NCBI GenBank assembly: GCA_938091335.1
Contig: CALLJG010000006.1
Location: 1 to 64,000 of the forward strand
Reading direction: 5' to 3'
DNA: 64,000 bases
Source of the DNA: an uncultured Thermodesulfobacterium sp.
Lineage (GTDB): Bacteria > Desulfobacterota > Thermodesulfobacteria > Thermodesulfobacteriales > Thermodesulfobacteriaceae
Positions 56,339 to 64,000 of the stretch are shown in pieces. Below the pieces are notes generated by a model that worked only from the letters and a program-made list of their open reading frames with translations, was not told the DNA's origin and ran no database searches. Made by a program: the position numbers and the translations under genes. How positions within the stretch are numbered: position 1 is the stretch's first letter; every line of letters starts with the position of its first letter.

Positions 56339-57149
56339 AACCTGTTCTTACCCACCAAGGAGCTTTAGATTCAAATCCTAACAATTGAGATAGCAATTTT
56401 CTTAAGGTAGCAGGGGTTATATCTCTATTAATTTTGCCACTTACTGCTAAAGATATATAACCAGTTTCTTCTGATACCACTAAAGATATAGCATCTGTAA
56501 TTTCGGTAATTCCTATAGCAGCTCTATGTCTTGTGCCTAAGTCTTTACCTATATACGGATTAGTGGAAAGGGGTAAAATTACCCCTGCAGCTAAAATTTT
56601 TCCTTTGCTAATTATTACTGCTCCGTCATGTAAAGGGCTTTTGGGGTTAAAAATGCTTATTAAGAGTTCCTGTGTAACTTTTGATTCAATAGATATTGCA
56701 CCCTCTGCAAAATTTTTCAAACTAATTTCTCTTTCAAAGACAATGAGAGCACCTATCTTTTTTTCAGCTAAATTAGTAACAGCTTTTACTACTTCTTCAA
56801 TAACATGAGAAAATTCAGTTTGCAATTTAGGAAAAGAAGGATTCCCAATCTGAGCTAAAGCTCTTCTTATATCTTCTTGAAAAACAATAATAATTAATAT
56901 AAAAATAGATGACATAAAAGTGTTTAGTATCCAATTCAAGGTCAAAAGCTGAAATTTATCAGATAAAAGATACATAAATACTATAATAATTAAACCTGCA
57001 GCCATTTGAAAAGCTCTACTTCCTTGAATCAGAAGAAAGATCCGATAAATAATAAAAGAGACAATACCTATATCAATCACATCTTTTATAGTTAAAGCTT
57101 TTAAAATTTCTGCAAATTTTTTAAAAAATTTAATCCAATAGAGGTCCAC
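56316..57149 (-). CDS. cdaA: Diadenylate cyclase CdaA
   Basis: 277 residues, starting with GTG at 57149. Three hydrophobic helices (about 25-95) precede the DAC domain with LHDGAVII (Asp175-Gly-Ala) and GTRHRAAIG (Arg207-His-Arg), both catalytic motifs intact. It makes c-di-AMP from two ATP. The arrangement folP-cdaA-cdaR-glmM is common in Deltaproteobacteria-like genomes. A c-di-AMP-degrading enzyme is not seen in the window. Confidence 0.94.
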   Translation of the reverse strand: MDLYWIKFFKKFAEILKALTIKDVIDIGIVSFIIYRIFLLIQGSRAFQMAAGLIIIVFMYLLSDKFQLLTLNWILNTFMSSIFILIIIVFQEDIRRALAQIGNPSFPKLQTEFSHVIEEVVKAVTNLAEKKIGALIVFEREISLKNFAEGAISIESKVTQELLISIFNPKSPLHDGAVIISKGKILAAGVILPLSTNPYIGKDLGTRHRAAIGITEITDAISLVVSEETGYISLAVSGKINRDITPATLRKLLSQLLGFESKAPWWVRTGYEIQKGT

Positions 57150-57189
57150 CTCTCACCCTTTTTATGATTATTAGAACTTAAATATTAAT

Positions 57190-58032
57190 TTAATAGTTTA
57201 ACAAAAATTTAAAAGTCCTTATAGCATCTTTATTTATATCAACTTTATGAACTCTTAAAAATTGAACATTTTTTAAATATGCAAAAATGGAAATTCCTAC
57301 AGTACCTCCGTCTCTTTCAATAGGAGGTTTTTTAATAATTTCTCCTATAAATCTTTTACGAGAATGCCCTATTAAAATAGGACGATTTAGTTCTTGGAAT
57401 ATATGAAGATTTTTTAGAATGTGAATATTATGTTCAAAGGTTTTGCCAAAGCCTATTCCTGGATCAATTATTATTTTTTCAAAAGAAATCCCCTTTTCTA
57501 TTAAAAATTCAATTCTTTGCATCAAAAATTCTTTAATTTCTTGTATTACATTTTTATAGATGGGATTTATTTGCATTGTTTTTGGGTTTCCTTTCATATG
57601 CATTATTATTACAGGACAATCAAAGTGTTTTACTACCTCTATCATTTTAGGATCAAATCTTAAAGCACTTATATCATTAACTATTTCAGCTCCAGCTTCT
57701 AAAGCCTTTTCTGCTACTTTACTTTTATAAGTATCTATGGAAATAATCGCCTTAGGAAATTCTTTTTTGATTGCTTTTATTACTGGAATAACTCTCATTA
57801 ATTCTTCATTTTCAGGTACAGGATCAGAAAAGGGACGAGTAGATTCACCTCCTACATCAATAATATCTGCCCCTTCATCTAATAATTCTTTAGCTCGGGT
57901 TAAAGCAGAATCCAATGTTAAATAATTTCCTCCATCTGAAAAAGAATCAGGAGTCACATTGAGAACGCCTATAAAATAAGGTATATCCTTCCAGTCAAAA
58001 ATCTTAGAATTAAGAACTAAAGGAGAAATCAT
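57190..58032 (-). CDS. folP: Dihydropteroate synthase
   Basis: 280 residues. The motifs GVLNVTPDSFSDGGNY, DVGGESTRPFSDPV, DISALRFDP and IIDPGIGFGK are all present, and GHSRKRFIG near the end. It joins p-aminobenzoate to the pterin diphosphate in folate synthesis. It sits between ftsH and cdaA, 6 bases after ftsH. Confidence 0.95.
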   Translation of the reverse strand: MISPLVLNSKIFDWKDIPYFIGVLNVTPDSFSDGGNYLTLDSALTRAKELLDEGADIIDVGGESTRPFSDPVPENEELMRVIPVIKAIKKEFPKAIISIDTYKSKVAEKALEAGAEIVNDISALRFDPKMIEVVKHFDCPVIIMHMKGNPKTMQINPIYKNVIQEIKEFLMQRIEFLIEKGISFEKIIIDPGIGFGKTFEHNIHILKNLHIFQELNRPILIGHSRKRFIGEIIKKPPIERDGGTVGISIFAYLKNVQFLRVHKVDINKDAIRTFKFLLNY

Positions 58033-58038
58033 AAAAAT

Positions 58039-59838
58039 TTAATTTCCTTCAATAATCAACTTAAATTTATAAGCATCTAAGGTCTCTTCTTCTAAAAGAG
58101 TATGAGCAACTTTATGAAGTTTACCTATATATTGAATAAGAATAAGTTTAGCTTTTTCATAACAATTTAATACAATACTTTTAATTTCTTCATCTATTAA
58201 TTTTGCTGTTTCTTCAGAAAAATCTTTAATTTGGAAAAGTTCTTTTCCTAAAAATATGTGCTCTTCAGTTCTTCCAAAAGTAAGAGGTCCTAATTTTTTA
58301 CTCATTCCCCAATTACAGACCATTTTTCTTGCAATTTGGGTAGCTTTATTTAAATCATCTTGTGCACCACTGCTCACTTTATTAAAAACTATTTCCTCAC
58401 TAACTCTTCCTCCAAGAAGCACAGTTATTTTTTTTAATAAATAATCTTCTGTATAAATATGTCTATCATCTAAGGGTAATTGTTGAGTTACTCCAAGTGT
58501 ATGTCCTCTTGGAATGATACTTATTTTGTGTACTGGATCTGGATCAGGTAAATAGTAAGCTACTAAAGCATGTCCTGCTTCATGATAGGCTATAATTTTT
58601 TTCTCTTCTTCACTTAATATTATTCCTTTCCGTTCTTTTCCCATCAGGATTTTATCTTTAGCTTCTTCTAAATCTTCTAAAGTAATTTTTTCTTTCCCCT
58701 TTTTAGCAGCTATCAAAGCAGCTTCATTTAACATATTTTCAATATCAGCTCCAGTAAATCCAGGAGTACTTTTAGCTATATTTTTCAAATCAATAGATTC
58801 ATCCACTTTAAATTTTTTGGCATAAAGTTTTAAAATGGCTTCCCTTCCGTTGACATCAGGAGGAGGAACAACTACTTGTCTATCAAATCTACCTGGTCTT
58901 AAAAGTGCAGGATCTAATATATCTGGTCTATTGGTCGCAGCTAATACTACAATTCCTTCAGACGTATCAAAACCATCCATTTCCACTAAAAGTTGATTTA
59001 AAGTTTGTTCTCTTTCATCATGTCCTCCTCCAAGTCCTGCCCCTCTTTGTCTTCCTACAGCATCAATTTCATCAATAAAAACAATGCAAGGTGCATTAGT
59101 TTTTGCTTGATTAAACAAATCTCTTACACGAGCAGCTCCTACACCTACAAACATTTCTACAAAGTCAGAACCACTTATGCTAAAAAAAGGTACACCTGCT
59201 TCTCCTGCTACAGCTTTAGCTAAAAGAGTTTTTCCAGTTCCAGGAGCGCCCACTAATAAAATTCCCTTGGGTATACGCGCACCTAATTTAGTAAATTTTT
59301 GTGGATTTTTTAAAAATTCAATCACATCTTGAAGTTCTTCTTTCACTTCCTCTATTCCTGCTACATCCTTAAAAGTTACTTTAATATCTCCTTCTTTTAT
59401 TAATTTTGCTCTACTTTTAGCAAAAGAAAAAGGTTTGTTTCCTGGTTGAAGTTGTTTTAAAAAGACGATCCAAAGTACTATAAGGATTAAAAAAGGAAGC
59501 CAAGAAATTAAAAAATTAGTAACCCAATTATTTTGATTCTCAGGTTTGGCAACAATTTTTATATTTTTACTTTTTAGCAAAGGAACCAAGTCTTTGTCAT
59601 CAGGTGCATATGTGGTAAAATACTTATCAGAAATTAATTTTCCAGTAATTTTTTTCCCTTCTATAGTAACTTCTTGAATTTCACCTTCATTAACTTTTTC
59701 TAAAAATTCAGAATAAGTTAGATTAATGGAGTTTAAAGATGAGTAAAATCCTTTTTTTGCAAAGAAAAAATTATATAAAAAAAGAATAAAAATACTTATA
59801 ATTATCCAAACAATTAAAGTTTTTCCCATAATTTTCAT
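58039..59838 (-). CDS. ftsH: ATP-dependent membrane zinc protease FtsH
   Basis: 599 residues. Two membrane helices (about 9-26 and 108-125) flank a periplasmic domain. The AAA domain has [26 protein letters not shown] and the second region of homology RPGRFDRQV. The metal site is HEAGH (419-423). It degrades membrane and short-lived proteins. Starts at 59838 and 59829 are both possible. It follows tilS. Confidence 0.97.
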   Translation of the reverse strand: MKIMGKTLIVWIIISIFILFLYNFFFAKKGFYSSLNSINLTYSEFLEKVNEGEIQEVTIEGKKITGKLISDKYFTTYAPDDKDLVPLLKSKNIKIVAKPENQNNWVTNFLISWLPFLILIVLWIVFLKQLQPGNKPFSFAKSRAKLIKEGDIKVTFKDVAGIEEVKEELQDVIEFLKNPQKFTKLGARIPKGILLVGAPGTGKTLLAKAVAGEAGVPFFSISGSDFVEMFVGVGAARVRDLFNQAKTNAPCIVFIDEIDAVGRQRGAGLGGGHDEREQTLNQLLVEMDGFDTSEGIVVLAATNRPDILDPALLRPGRFDRQVVVPPPDVNGREAILKLYAKKFKVDESIDLKNIAKSTPGFTGADIENMLNEAALIAAKKGKEKITLEDLEEAKDKILMGKERKGIILSEEEKKIIAYHEAGHALVAYYLPDPDPVHKISIIPRGHTLGVTQQLPLDDRHIYTEDYLLKKITVLLGGRVSEEIVFNKVSSGAQDDLNKATQIARKMVCNWGMSKKLGPLTFGRTEEHIFLGKELFQIKDFSEETAKLIDEEIKSIVLNCYEKAKLILIQYIGKLHKVAHTLLEEETLDAYKFKLIIEGN

Positions 59839-59914
59839 CTCAATTGACTTCTCTTTTAATTTTTATCTTTTTAAAATAAATTTATTACAACTTTCTTTAA
59901 AATCAATTGTTATT

Positions 59915-61285
59915 TTATTCTTTTCCCTCTATTTGTAAAAGAATAACTTCTTTAGTATCTTTATTTATTTTATAATCTGGATGAATGTATAGATTCCATA
60001 CTCCTATAATTTGGTTATTATGTTCTATTATAATAATATTTTCTCTTAAATAAGCTGGAACAGCTTTTTCCCATAAAAACTTTTTAAGTTTTTTATGACC
60101 TATAAAGGGTTGATATATTTTGTCTCCTGGTTTTCTTTTTCTAATAACAAAAGGAAAAGTTAATTTTTCTCCAGATAATACAATACTATCAATTGGTTTA
60201 GTAAAATTTTTGGATAAAGAAAATTTAGACACTCTAAGAATTTGTTTAGTAGGAAGAGCATATTCTCCTTCTTTATTAATAATAATTTCAAAATAAGGGA
60301 GAGCAAAAAATTTTTTAGTAAAAATTATATATCCTGGGCCCCTATAAACTATAAAATTCCCAGGAAGATATACAGGACCTTTTCCTTTTTTAGAAATTAA
60401 ATTTTCTAAGCTTTCCAAATGAGCATACCTTATTCTAAATAAAGGAATTCCCACTTCTTTAAAAGCAATAAAATAAATTCTTCTTCTTAAGGCAGAATGA
60501 ATTTGTTTAAATTCATGAAATCTTAATCCCAAATCTCCTTCTAAGTAAATTTTTATTTCTTCAAATTTTTTTTTTGCAAGGTCTTCAATAAGTTCTTCTT
60601 CTTCAGCTATTAAAAGTGCAGTTTTTTTTATACTTTCTTTCAAGTTTTTATTGAAATTTTTTTCTAAAAAAGGGATGAGTGTATATCTTATTTTATTTCT
60701 AAAAAATCTTAAGTCTTGGTTAGTAATATCTTCTCTCCAAGTCAAACCTCTTTCTAAAGCAAATCTTTTTATTTCTTCTTTTGTAACAAATAAAAGAGGT
60801 CTTACAATTAAATCTTCTCTTTTTACAGGAATACCAGCTAATCCTCTCTTTCCTGTACCTTTAACAATTCGCATGAAAATTTCTTCAGCAAGATCATCCA
60901 AATGATGAGCTAATGCTATTTTTTGAAAATCATATTTTTTAGCTAAATTATACCATAAATTATATCTTAATTCTCTTCCTGCCATTTCTAAACTGAGACC
61001 TTCTTTTTTGGCATACATAGGGACACATGAGGCAGTGTAAAAAAAGGGAATTTTTCTTTCTTTACACAATTTATATACAAAAAGAGCATCCTTATAAGAA
61101 TCCTTTCTTATTTTATGATCATAATGTGAAACAAATAGTTTAAGTTTATATTCTTTTTTTAAAAGAAATAAAACTTCTAAAAGTGTAACTGAATCAAGTC
61201 CTCCAGAAATTCCTAATAAAACTCTGTCCCCTTCTTGAAATAATTGGAATCTTTCTATGTTTTTTTTTATTATACTTAGAAACAT
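59915..61285 (-). CDS. tilS: tRNA(Ile)-lysidine synthase
   Basis: About 456 residues. ATP pyrophosphatase loop LLGISGGLDSVTLLEVL, later ALAHHLDDLAEEIFMRI, and RNKIRYTLIPFLEK; the C-terminal domain has IRKRKPGDKI and KLKKFLWEKAVP. It makes lysidine in tRNA-Ile so that AUA is read as Ile. That matters in this AT-rich genome. I choose ATG 61285 (TGATG overlap) over GTG 61288. It precedes ftsH. Confidence 0.94.
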   Translation of the reverse strand: MFLSIIKKNIERFQLFQEGDRVLLGISGGLDSVTLLEVLFLLKKEYKLKLFVSHYDHKIRKDSYKDALFVYKLCKERKIPFFYTASCVPMYAKKEGLSLEMAGRELRYNLWYNLAKKYDFQKIALAHHLDDLAEEIFMRIVKGTGKRGLAGIPVKREDLIVRPLLFVTKEEIKRFALERGLTWREDITNQDLRFFRNKIRYTLIPFLEKNFNKNLKESIKKTALLIAEEEELIEDLAKKKFEEIKIYLEGDLGLRFHEFKQIHSALRRRIYFIAFKEVGIPLFRIRYAHLESLENLISKKGKGPVYLPGNFIVYRGPGYIIFTKKFFALPYFEIIINKEGEYALPTKQILRVSKFSLSKNFTKPIDSIVLSGEKLTFPFVIRKRKPGDKIYQPFIGHKKLKKFLWEKAVPAYLRENIIIIEHNNQIIGVWNLYIHPDYKINKDTKEVILLQIEGKE

Positions 61286-62049
61286 CACTTTAAATATTTT
61301 AATAAATTTTTAGCGTTTTCAGGATTGTGCTTAAATGAAATTTGGGCAAGTGCTGAAATCTCAGAATAAATTTGAGAGGGCTCACGAATTGAATTATATT
61401 TTTTAAAAGTTTTTTCAAGTGGATCAGGAACCTTTATTTTTAATGTTTCAGTTAATTCCTCTATAACCTTTTGCTTGTCTATTATTTCTCCCATTTCTTC
61501 TTCTTTTTGATTCTCAAATTTTTTGAAAAAACTTAAAATATAAGAAAGATCAAATTTTTTATGAAAACTTTCAGTTTCTTTATTTAAAATGCCATAATAT
61601 TCTTCCATATTTTTATAAAGTTTTAGATAGTTATTTATTACTTTAAATAAACTTTTGTATACATTATACAAAAGTTTAACAAATTTACCTTTGGAAGTAA
61701 AACCAAAAGGAGAAATTAATCTACTTAAAAGTTTTTCTTTTAATTCTTGTTGAGAAATTTGATAAAATTTTGGATATAAAATTTGACTATCTTTAATTAT
61801 ATCTGTAAGAGGAAAGTTAGAGATCTTTTCAAATTTTTCTATTAAATCTGGATTACCATTCAAAATAAAATATATTCTCCAAGCATTATTAAAAATCTTT
61901 TTTAATTCTTTTTTAAGTTCCTCTAAAAGTATATAATAATTCTCCCACTCATCTTCTAAATAAAGTTTTTCAGAAAAATAATTTTCTGCGATTTCCCTTT
62001 TTATTTCTGAAGCTAAAATATGAGAAAGTTCTTCCCAATCTTTTTCCAT
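61285..62049 (-). CDS. Hypothetical helical protein
   Basis: 254 residues, mostly Lys/Glu/Leu/Phe helix with no signal peptide, no membrane segment and no cysteine. The start reads EKDWEELSHILASEIKREIAENYFSEKLYLEDEWENYY, here shown only as WEELSHILASEIKREI, suggesting a bundle. Its 3' end couples to tilS, and the DUF342 gene lies 21 bases upstream. I do not recognise the family. Confidence 0.7.
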   Translation of the reverse strand: MEKDWEELSHILASEIKREIAENYFSEKLYLEDEWENYYILLEELKKELKKIFNNAWRIYFILNGNPDLIEKFEKISNFPLTDIIKDSQILYPKFYQISQQELKEKLLSRLISPFGFTSKGKFVKLLYNVYKSLFKVINNYLKLYKNMEEYYGILNKETESFHKKFDLSYILSFFKKFENQKEEEMGEIIDKQKVIEELTETLKIKVPDPLEKTFKKYNSIREPSQIYSEISALAQISFKHNPENAKNLLKYLK

Positions 62050-62070
62050 AGGGTATATAATAAAATCTAT

Positions 62071-63501
62071 TTAAATAAATTTAAATTTGTCTGCTTCAAT
62101 ACAAAAAGTAATAGGACCCCTTTTTTCTTCCTCTATAGTATAAGTAATATCTGTAATTCCTAAAATTACACCTGGATAAACTTTTTCTAATACTTTTATA
62201 GTTCTTGATTTATATTCTGAGATTATCTTCTTAAGATCAAAAATAGTATTTTTTATTTTTTCTAATGTATTATAACATTTCTCAGCTTCTTCTTTTAATT
62301 TAAATAAAATTTTTTCTTTTTCAGGGGTAAGTTTTTCATATTTTTTCAATTTTTCACCAAATTTAATTCCTTGGTTGAGTCTTTCTAAAGTTTCTTTCAA
62401 AATGGCTTCTTCTTGTAAAGCCTTTTTATAAGGTTCCATAAGAGTAGGGTTATATCCTGCAAAAATTTTGGTAGGAGTATGACCTTCGTTACCAAGAATT
62501 TTAGCTTCAATATTTCCACTACATTTTATATTTCCACCATAAATTATTCCTTTTCCTGCAACAGATTTTATATTTCCATATACAATAGTTTTAGAAAAAA
62601 TTAGATAATTATTAATAATCAGATCTCCTTCTATTTCAAGTATAGCAAATTCTACAGATTTAATTTCTGTCTCACCTTTAACTTTCACAGTAGTTTCTTC
62701 ACCTCTTATAATTCCATGACAAATAAAATTTCCTTCTACTTCTATATAAACCTTGTTTTCTGTAGAACCTTGGAGTTCTAATTTTCCCTTACATACCACT
62801 TTAAACCCAAATTTTATATCTCCTTGGATGATAAGACTTTTCCCAATAAAATATATATTTCCTGTTGAAAAATCTACATCGCCTTTTAAAGTATATTCTG
62901 GATATACTTCTATCTTATCTTTTTCAATTATTATAACTCCATTTTCCTTTGCTTTTATTAAGTTATCATTTTCATCTATATAAAGATTGTTTCCTAATAC
63001 AAAAGTGGATTTTTCAGTAAGTGGAGGAGGTTCTATAGGATCTCCCCATATATTTAAACCCGGAGTTCCTGGAATTGGAGGATACCATCTACCTATAGGT
63101 TCTTCTTTTTTTACACAAATAATTCTCTGGCATAAATCCCTTAAATCTTCTGAAACTTCTTCTGAAATTTCTTTATTACTTAATTCAAGAGATTTTTCAT
63201 TTTTTAAAAGAGGTATAAATTTTTCAAAAAATTCTATCTTTTCAGGAATGGGACTTTTGGGAGGATTTCCTTTAGCAAGAATAAGTTGATTATCCACAAA
63301 TTCTGGATCTGATAGAATCCCATAAAATTTTTCTTTCTCTAATTCAGATTTTATAGCTTCCCACTTTTCTCTCAAACTGTTTATCAAAATAGGATTTTTA
63401 GGATCAATTTCTACATATAGATACATATCATCTGATGAGACCTTGATTATAAATTCATCTATTATAATACCCTCAGTTTTAGCTTGTCTTCTCTCGATCA
63501 A
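62071..63501 (-). CDS. FapA-like DUF342 polymerising protein
   Basis: 476 residues. The N-terminal part (about 1-120) is the FapA N-domain. It is followed by RWYPPIPGTPGLNIWGDPI and a right-handed beta-helix of repeated hydrophobic steps (KGDVDFSTGNIYFIGKSLII, here ended) running to about 330, then a coiled coil (about 365-430). DUF342 proteins are membrane-associated or flagella-linked scaffolds. No flagellar genes are near, so a different scaffold role is possible. It is 3 bases from plsY. Confidence 0.85.
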   Translation of the reverse strand: MIERRQAKTEGIIIDEFIIKVSSDDMYLYVEIDPKNPILINSLREKWEAIKSELEKEKFYGILSDPEFVDNQLILAKGNPPKSPIPEKIEFFEKFIPLLKNEKSLELSNKEISEEVSEDLRDLCQRIICVKKEEPIGRWYPPIPGTPGLNIWGDPIEPPPLTEKSTFVLGNNLYIDENDNLIKAKENGVIIIEKDKIEVYPEYTLKGDVDFSTGNIYFIGKSLIIQGDIKFGFKVVCKGKLELQGSTENKVYIEVEGNFICHGIIRGEETTVKVKGETEIKSVEFAILEIEGDLIINNYLIFSKTIVYGNIKSVAGKGIIYGGNIKCSGNIEAKILGNEGHTPTKIFAGYNPTLMEPYKKALQEEAILKETLERLNQGIKFGEKLKKYEKLTPEKEKILFKLKEEAEKCYNTLEKIKNTIFDLKKIISEYKSRTIKVLEKVYPGVILGITDITYTIEEEKRGPITFCIEADKFKFI

Positions 63502-63504
63502 TTT

Positions 63505-64000
63505 TTATACCTTACGCCAGCTTTTTTCTTCACCCTTAACAAGTCTTTTAATATTATCTTTGTGTTTAACCCATATAAGTATTACCAAAATTAAACTACA
63601 TATAAAATATTCGAAAGAATAACCAAAGAAATAAATATTTAAAGGTAATAAAGCTGTAGCCAAAAGAGAACCTATAGAAATATAATTAAATATAAAAAGA
63701 GCTATAAAAAAAATTACTAGGCTTAAGATCATAGCTTTAGGTGTAAGAATTAGAAATACTCCTATAGTTGTAGCAACTCCTTTACCTCCTTTAAACTTTA
63801 GAAAAATTGAAAAAAGATGTCCTAATACAGCAAAAAAGGCAGTACCTGCAAGAATTAAATCTTTTGGATAAGGAATTTTATTTACAAAGAAATAAGCTAT
63901 AAAAAGGGCAAGAACGCCTTTAGAGGAATCTCCTATAAAAGTAAGGATACCCCATTTTTTTCCTAAAAGCCTTGTAACATTTGTTGCACCAGGATTTTTA
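63505..64000 (-). CDS. plsY: Glycerol-3-phosphate acyltransferase PlsY (N-terminus outside window)
   Basis: About 164 residues are seen, from KNPGATNVTRLLGKKWG at the right edge. The motif NPGATN and a conserved KFKGGKGVATTIG (acyl-phosphate site) mark PlsY, followed by several hydrophobic helices and an end with HKDNIKRLVKGEEKSW. It acylates glycerol-3-phosphate using acyl phosphate, the first step of phospholipid synthesis. The start codon lies beyond 64000. It heads the minus-strand array that runs to 51.1 kb. Confidence 0.93.
   Translation of the reverse strand, partial: KNPGATNVTRLLGKKWGILTFIGDSSKGVLALFIAYFFVNKIPYPKDLILAGTAFFAVLGHLFSIFLKFKGGKGVATTIGVFLILTPKAMILSLVIFFIALFIFNYISIGSLLATALLPLNIYFFGYSFEYFICSLILVILIWVKHKDNIKRLVKGEEKSWRKV

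Noticed and set aside
63290-63298. Perfect DnaA box TTATCCACA suggesting a replication origin
   Set aside because: It is a single copy inside the DUF342 coding sequence, with no cluster, AT-rich unwinding region or dnaA gene nearby.

Overview
The window is very AT-rich (about 30% GC by eye), gene-dense, and almost entirely housekeeping. Siroheme sulfite reductase genes (dsrA, dsrB, dsrD) mark a dissimilatory sulfate or sulfite reducer. LptA, LptB and LptE show an outer membrane with lipopolysaccharide. The compact genes, Lys/Glu/Ile-rich proteins and a HARP-type protein-only RNase P suggest a thermophile of the Thermodesulfobacterium kind (phylum Thermodesulfobacteriota). That placement is inference from gene content and composition; no 16S gene is present.

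Layout. 1-2.2 kb (minus): a partial secreted protein, a long NfeD-type membrane protease and a uracil-DNA glycosylase, read from a consensus promoter. 2.3-6.6 kb (plus): icd, leuS, lptE. 6.6-7.2 kb (minus): HARP RNase P. 7.3-13.9 kb (plus): xseA, xseB, ispA, dxs and a bifunctional (p)ppGpp synthetase/hydrolase. 13.9-19.1 kb: rpmB (minus), a DUF3108 protein (plus), then a beta-CASP nuclease, fdhD and a PilB/GspE ATPase (minus). 19.3-22.2 kb (plus): dsrA, dsrB, dsrD. 22.5-31.4 kb (minus): slipin, a YdcH-like protein, ilvB, ilvN, transketolase, tatC, tatA, a MurU/AmgK-like pair, and a zinc-ribbon protein with an apparent frameshifted tail. 31.4-46.1 kb (plus): a kinase fusion, groES, groEL, the lptA-lptB-rpoN-hpf-rapZ locus, two divergent GAPDH paralogues, nusB, cmk, an HNH protein, glmS, a DUF6485 protein and rsfS. 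46-48.3 kb (minus): hflX and a SpoU methyltransferase. 48.4-51.1 kb (plus): an SfsA/GIY-YIG fusion, a nucleoside phosphorylase-like protein and an orphan J-domain protein. 51.1-64 kb (minus): a tightly packed array from plsY through tilS, ftsH, folP, cdaA, cdaR and glmM to a NapH-like ferredoxin, an rRNA methyltransferase and a cysteine-rich radical SAM enzyme. A 43-residue membrane peptide gene ending in a CxxC motif lies inside this array, coupled on both sides.

How it fits together. Cell-envelope functions recur: LPS transport (lptA, lptB, lptE), amino-sugar supply (glmS, glmM), probable MurNAc salvage (amgK, murU), isoprenoids (dxs, ispA), phospholipid (plsY) and Tat export. Two nucleotide alarmone systems are encoded: (p)ppGpp and c-di-AMP. 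Several first-in-operon genes lack a Shine-Dalgarno sequence and sit just after a sigma70-like -10 box, which points to leaderless mRNAs. Convergent neighbours often overlap at their stop codons.

No tRNA, rRNA, CRISPR array, insertion sequence or prophage is visible. The most interesting items are the HARP gene, the small CxxC peptide with its redox neighbours, the SfsA/GIY-YIG fusion, the frameshifted zinc-ribbon gene and the palindrome filling the lptA promoter spacer.
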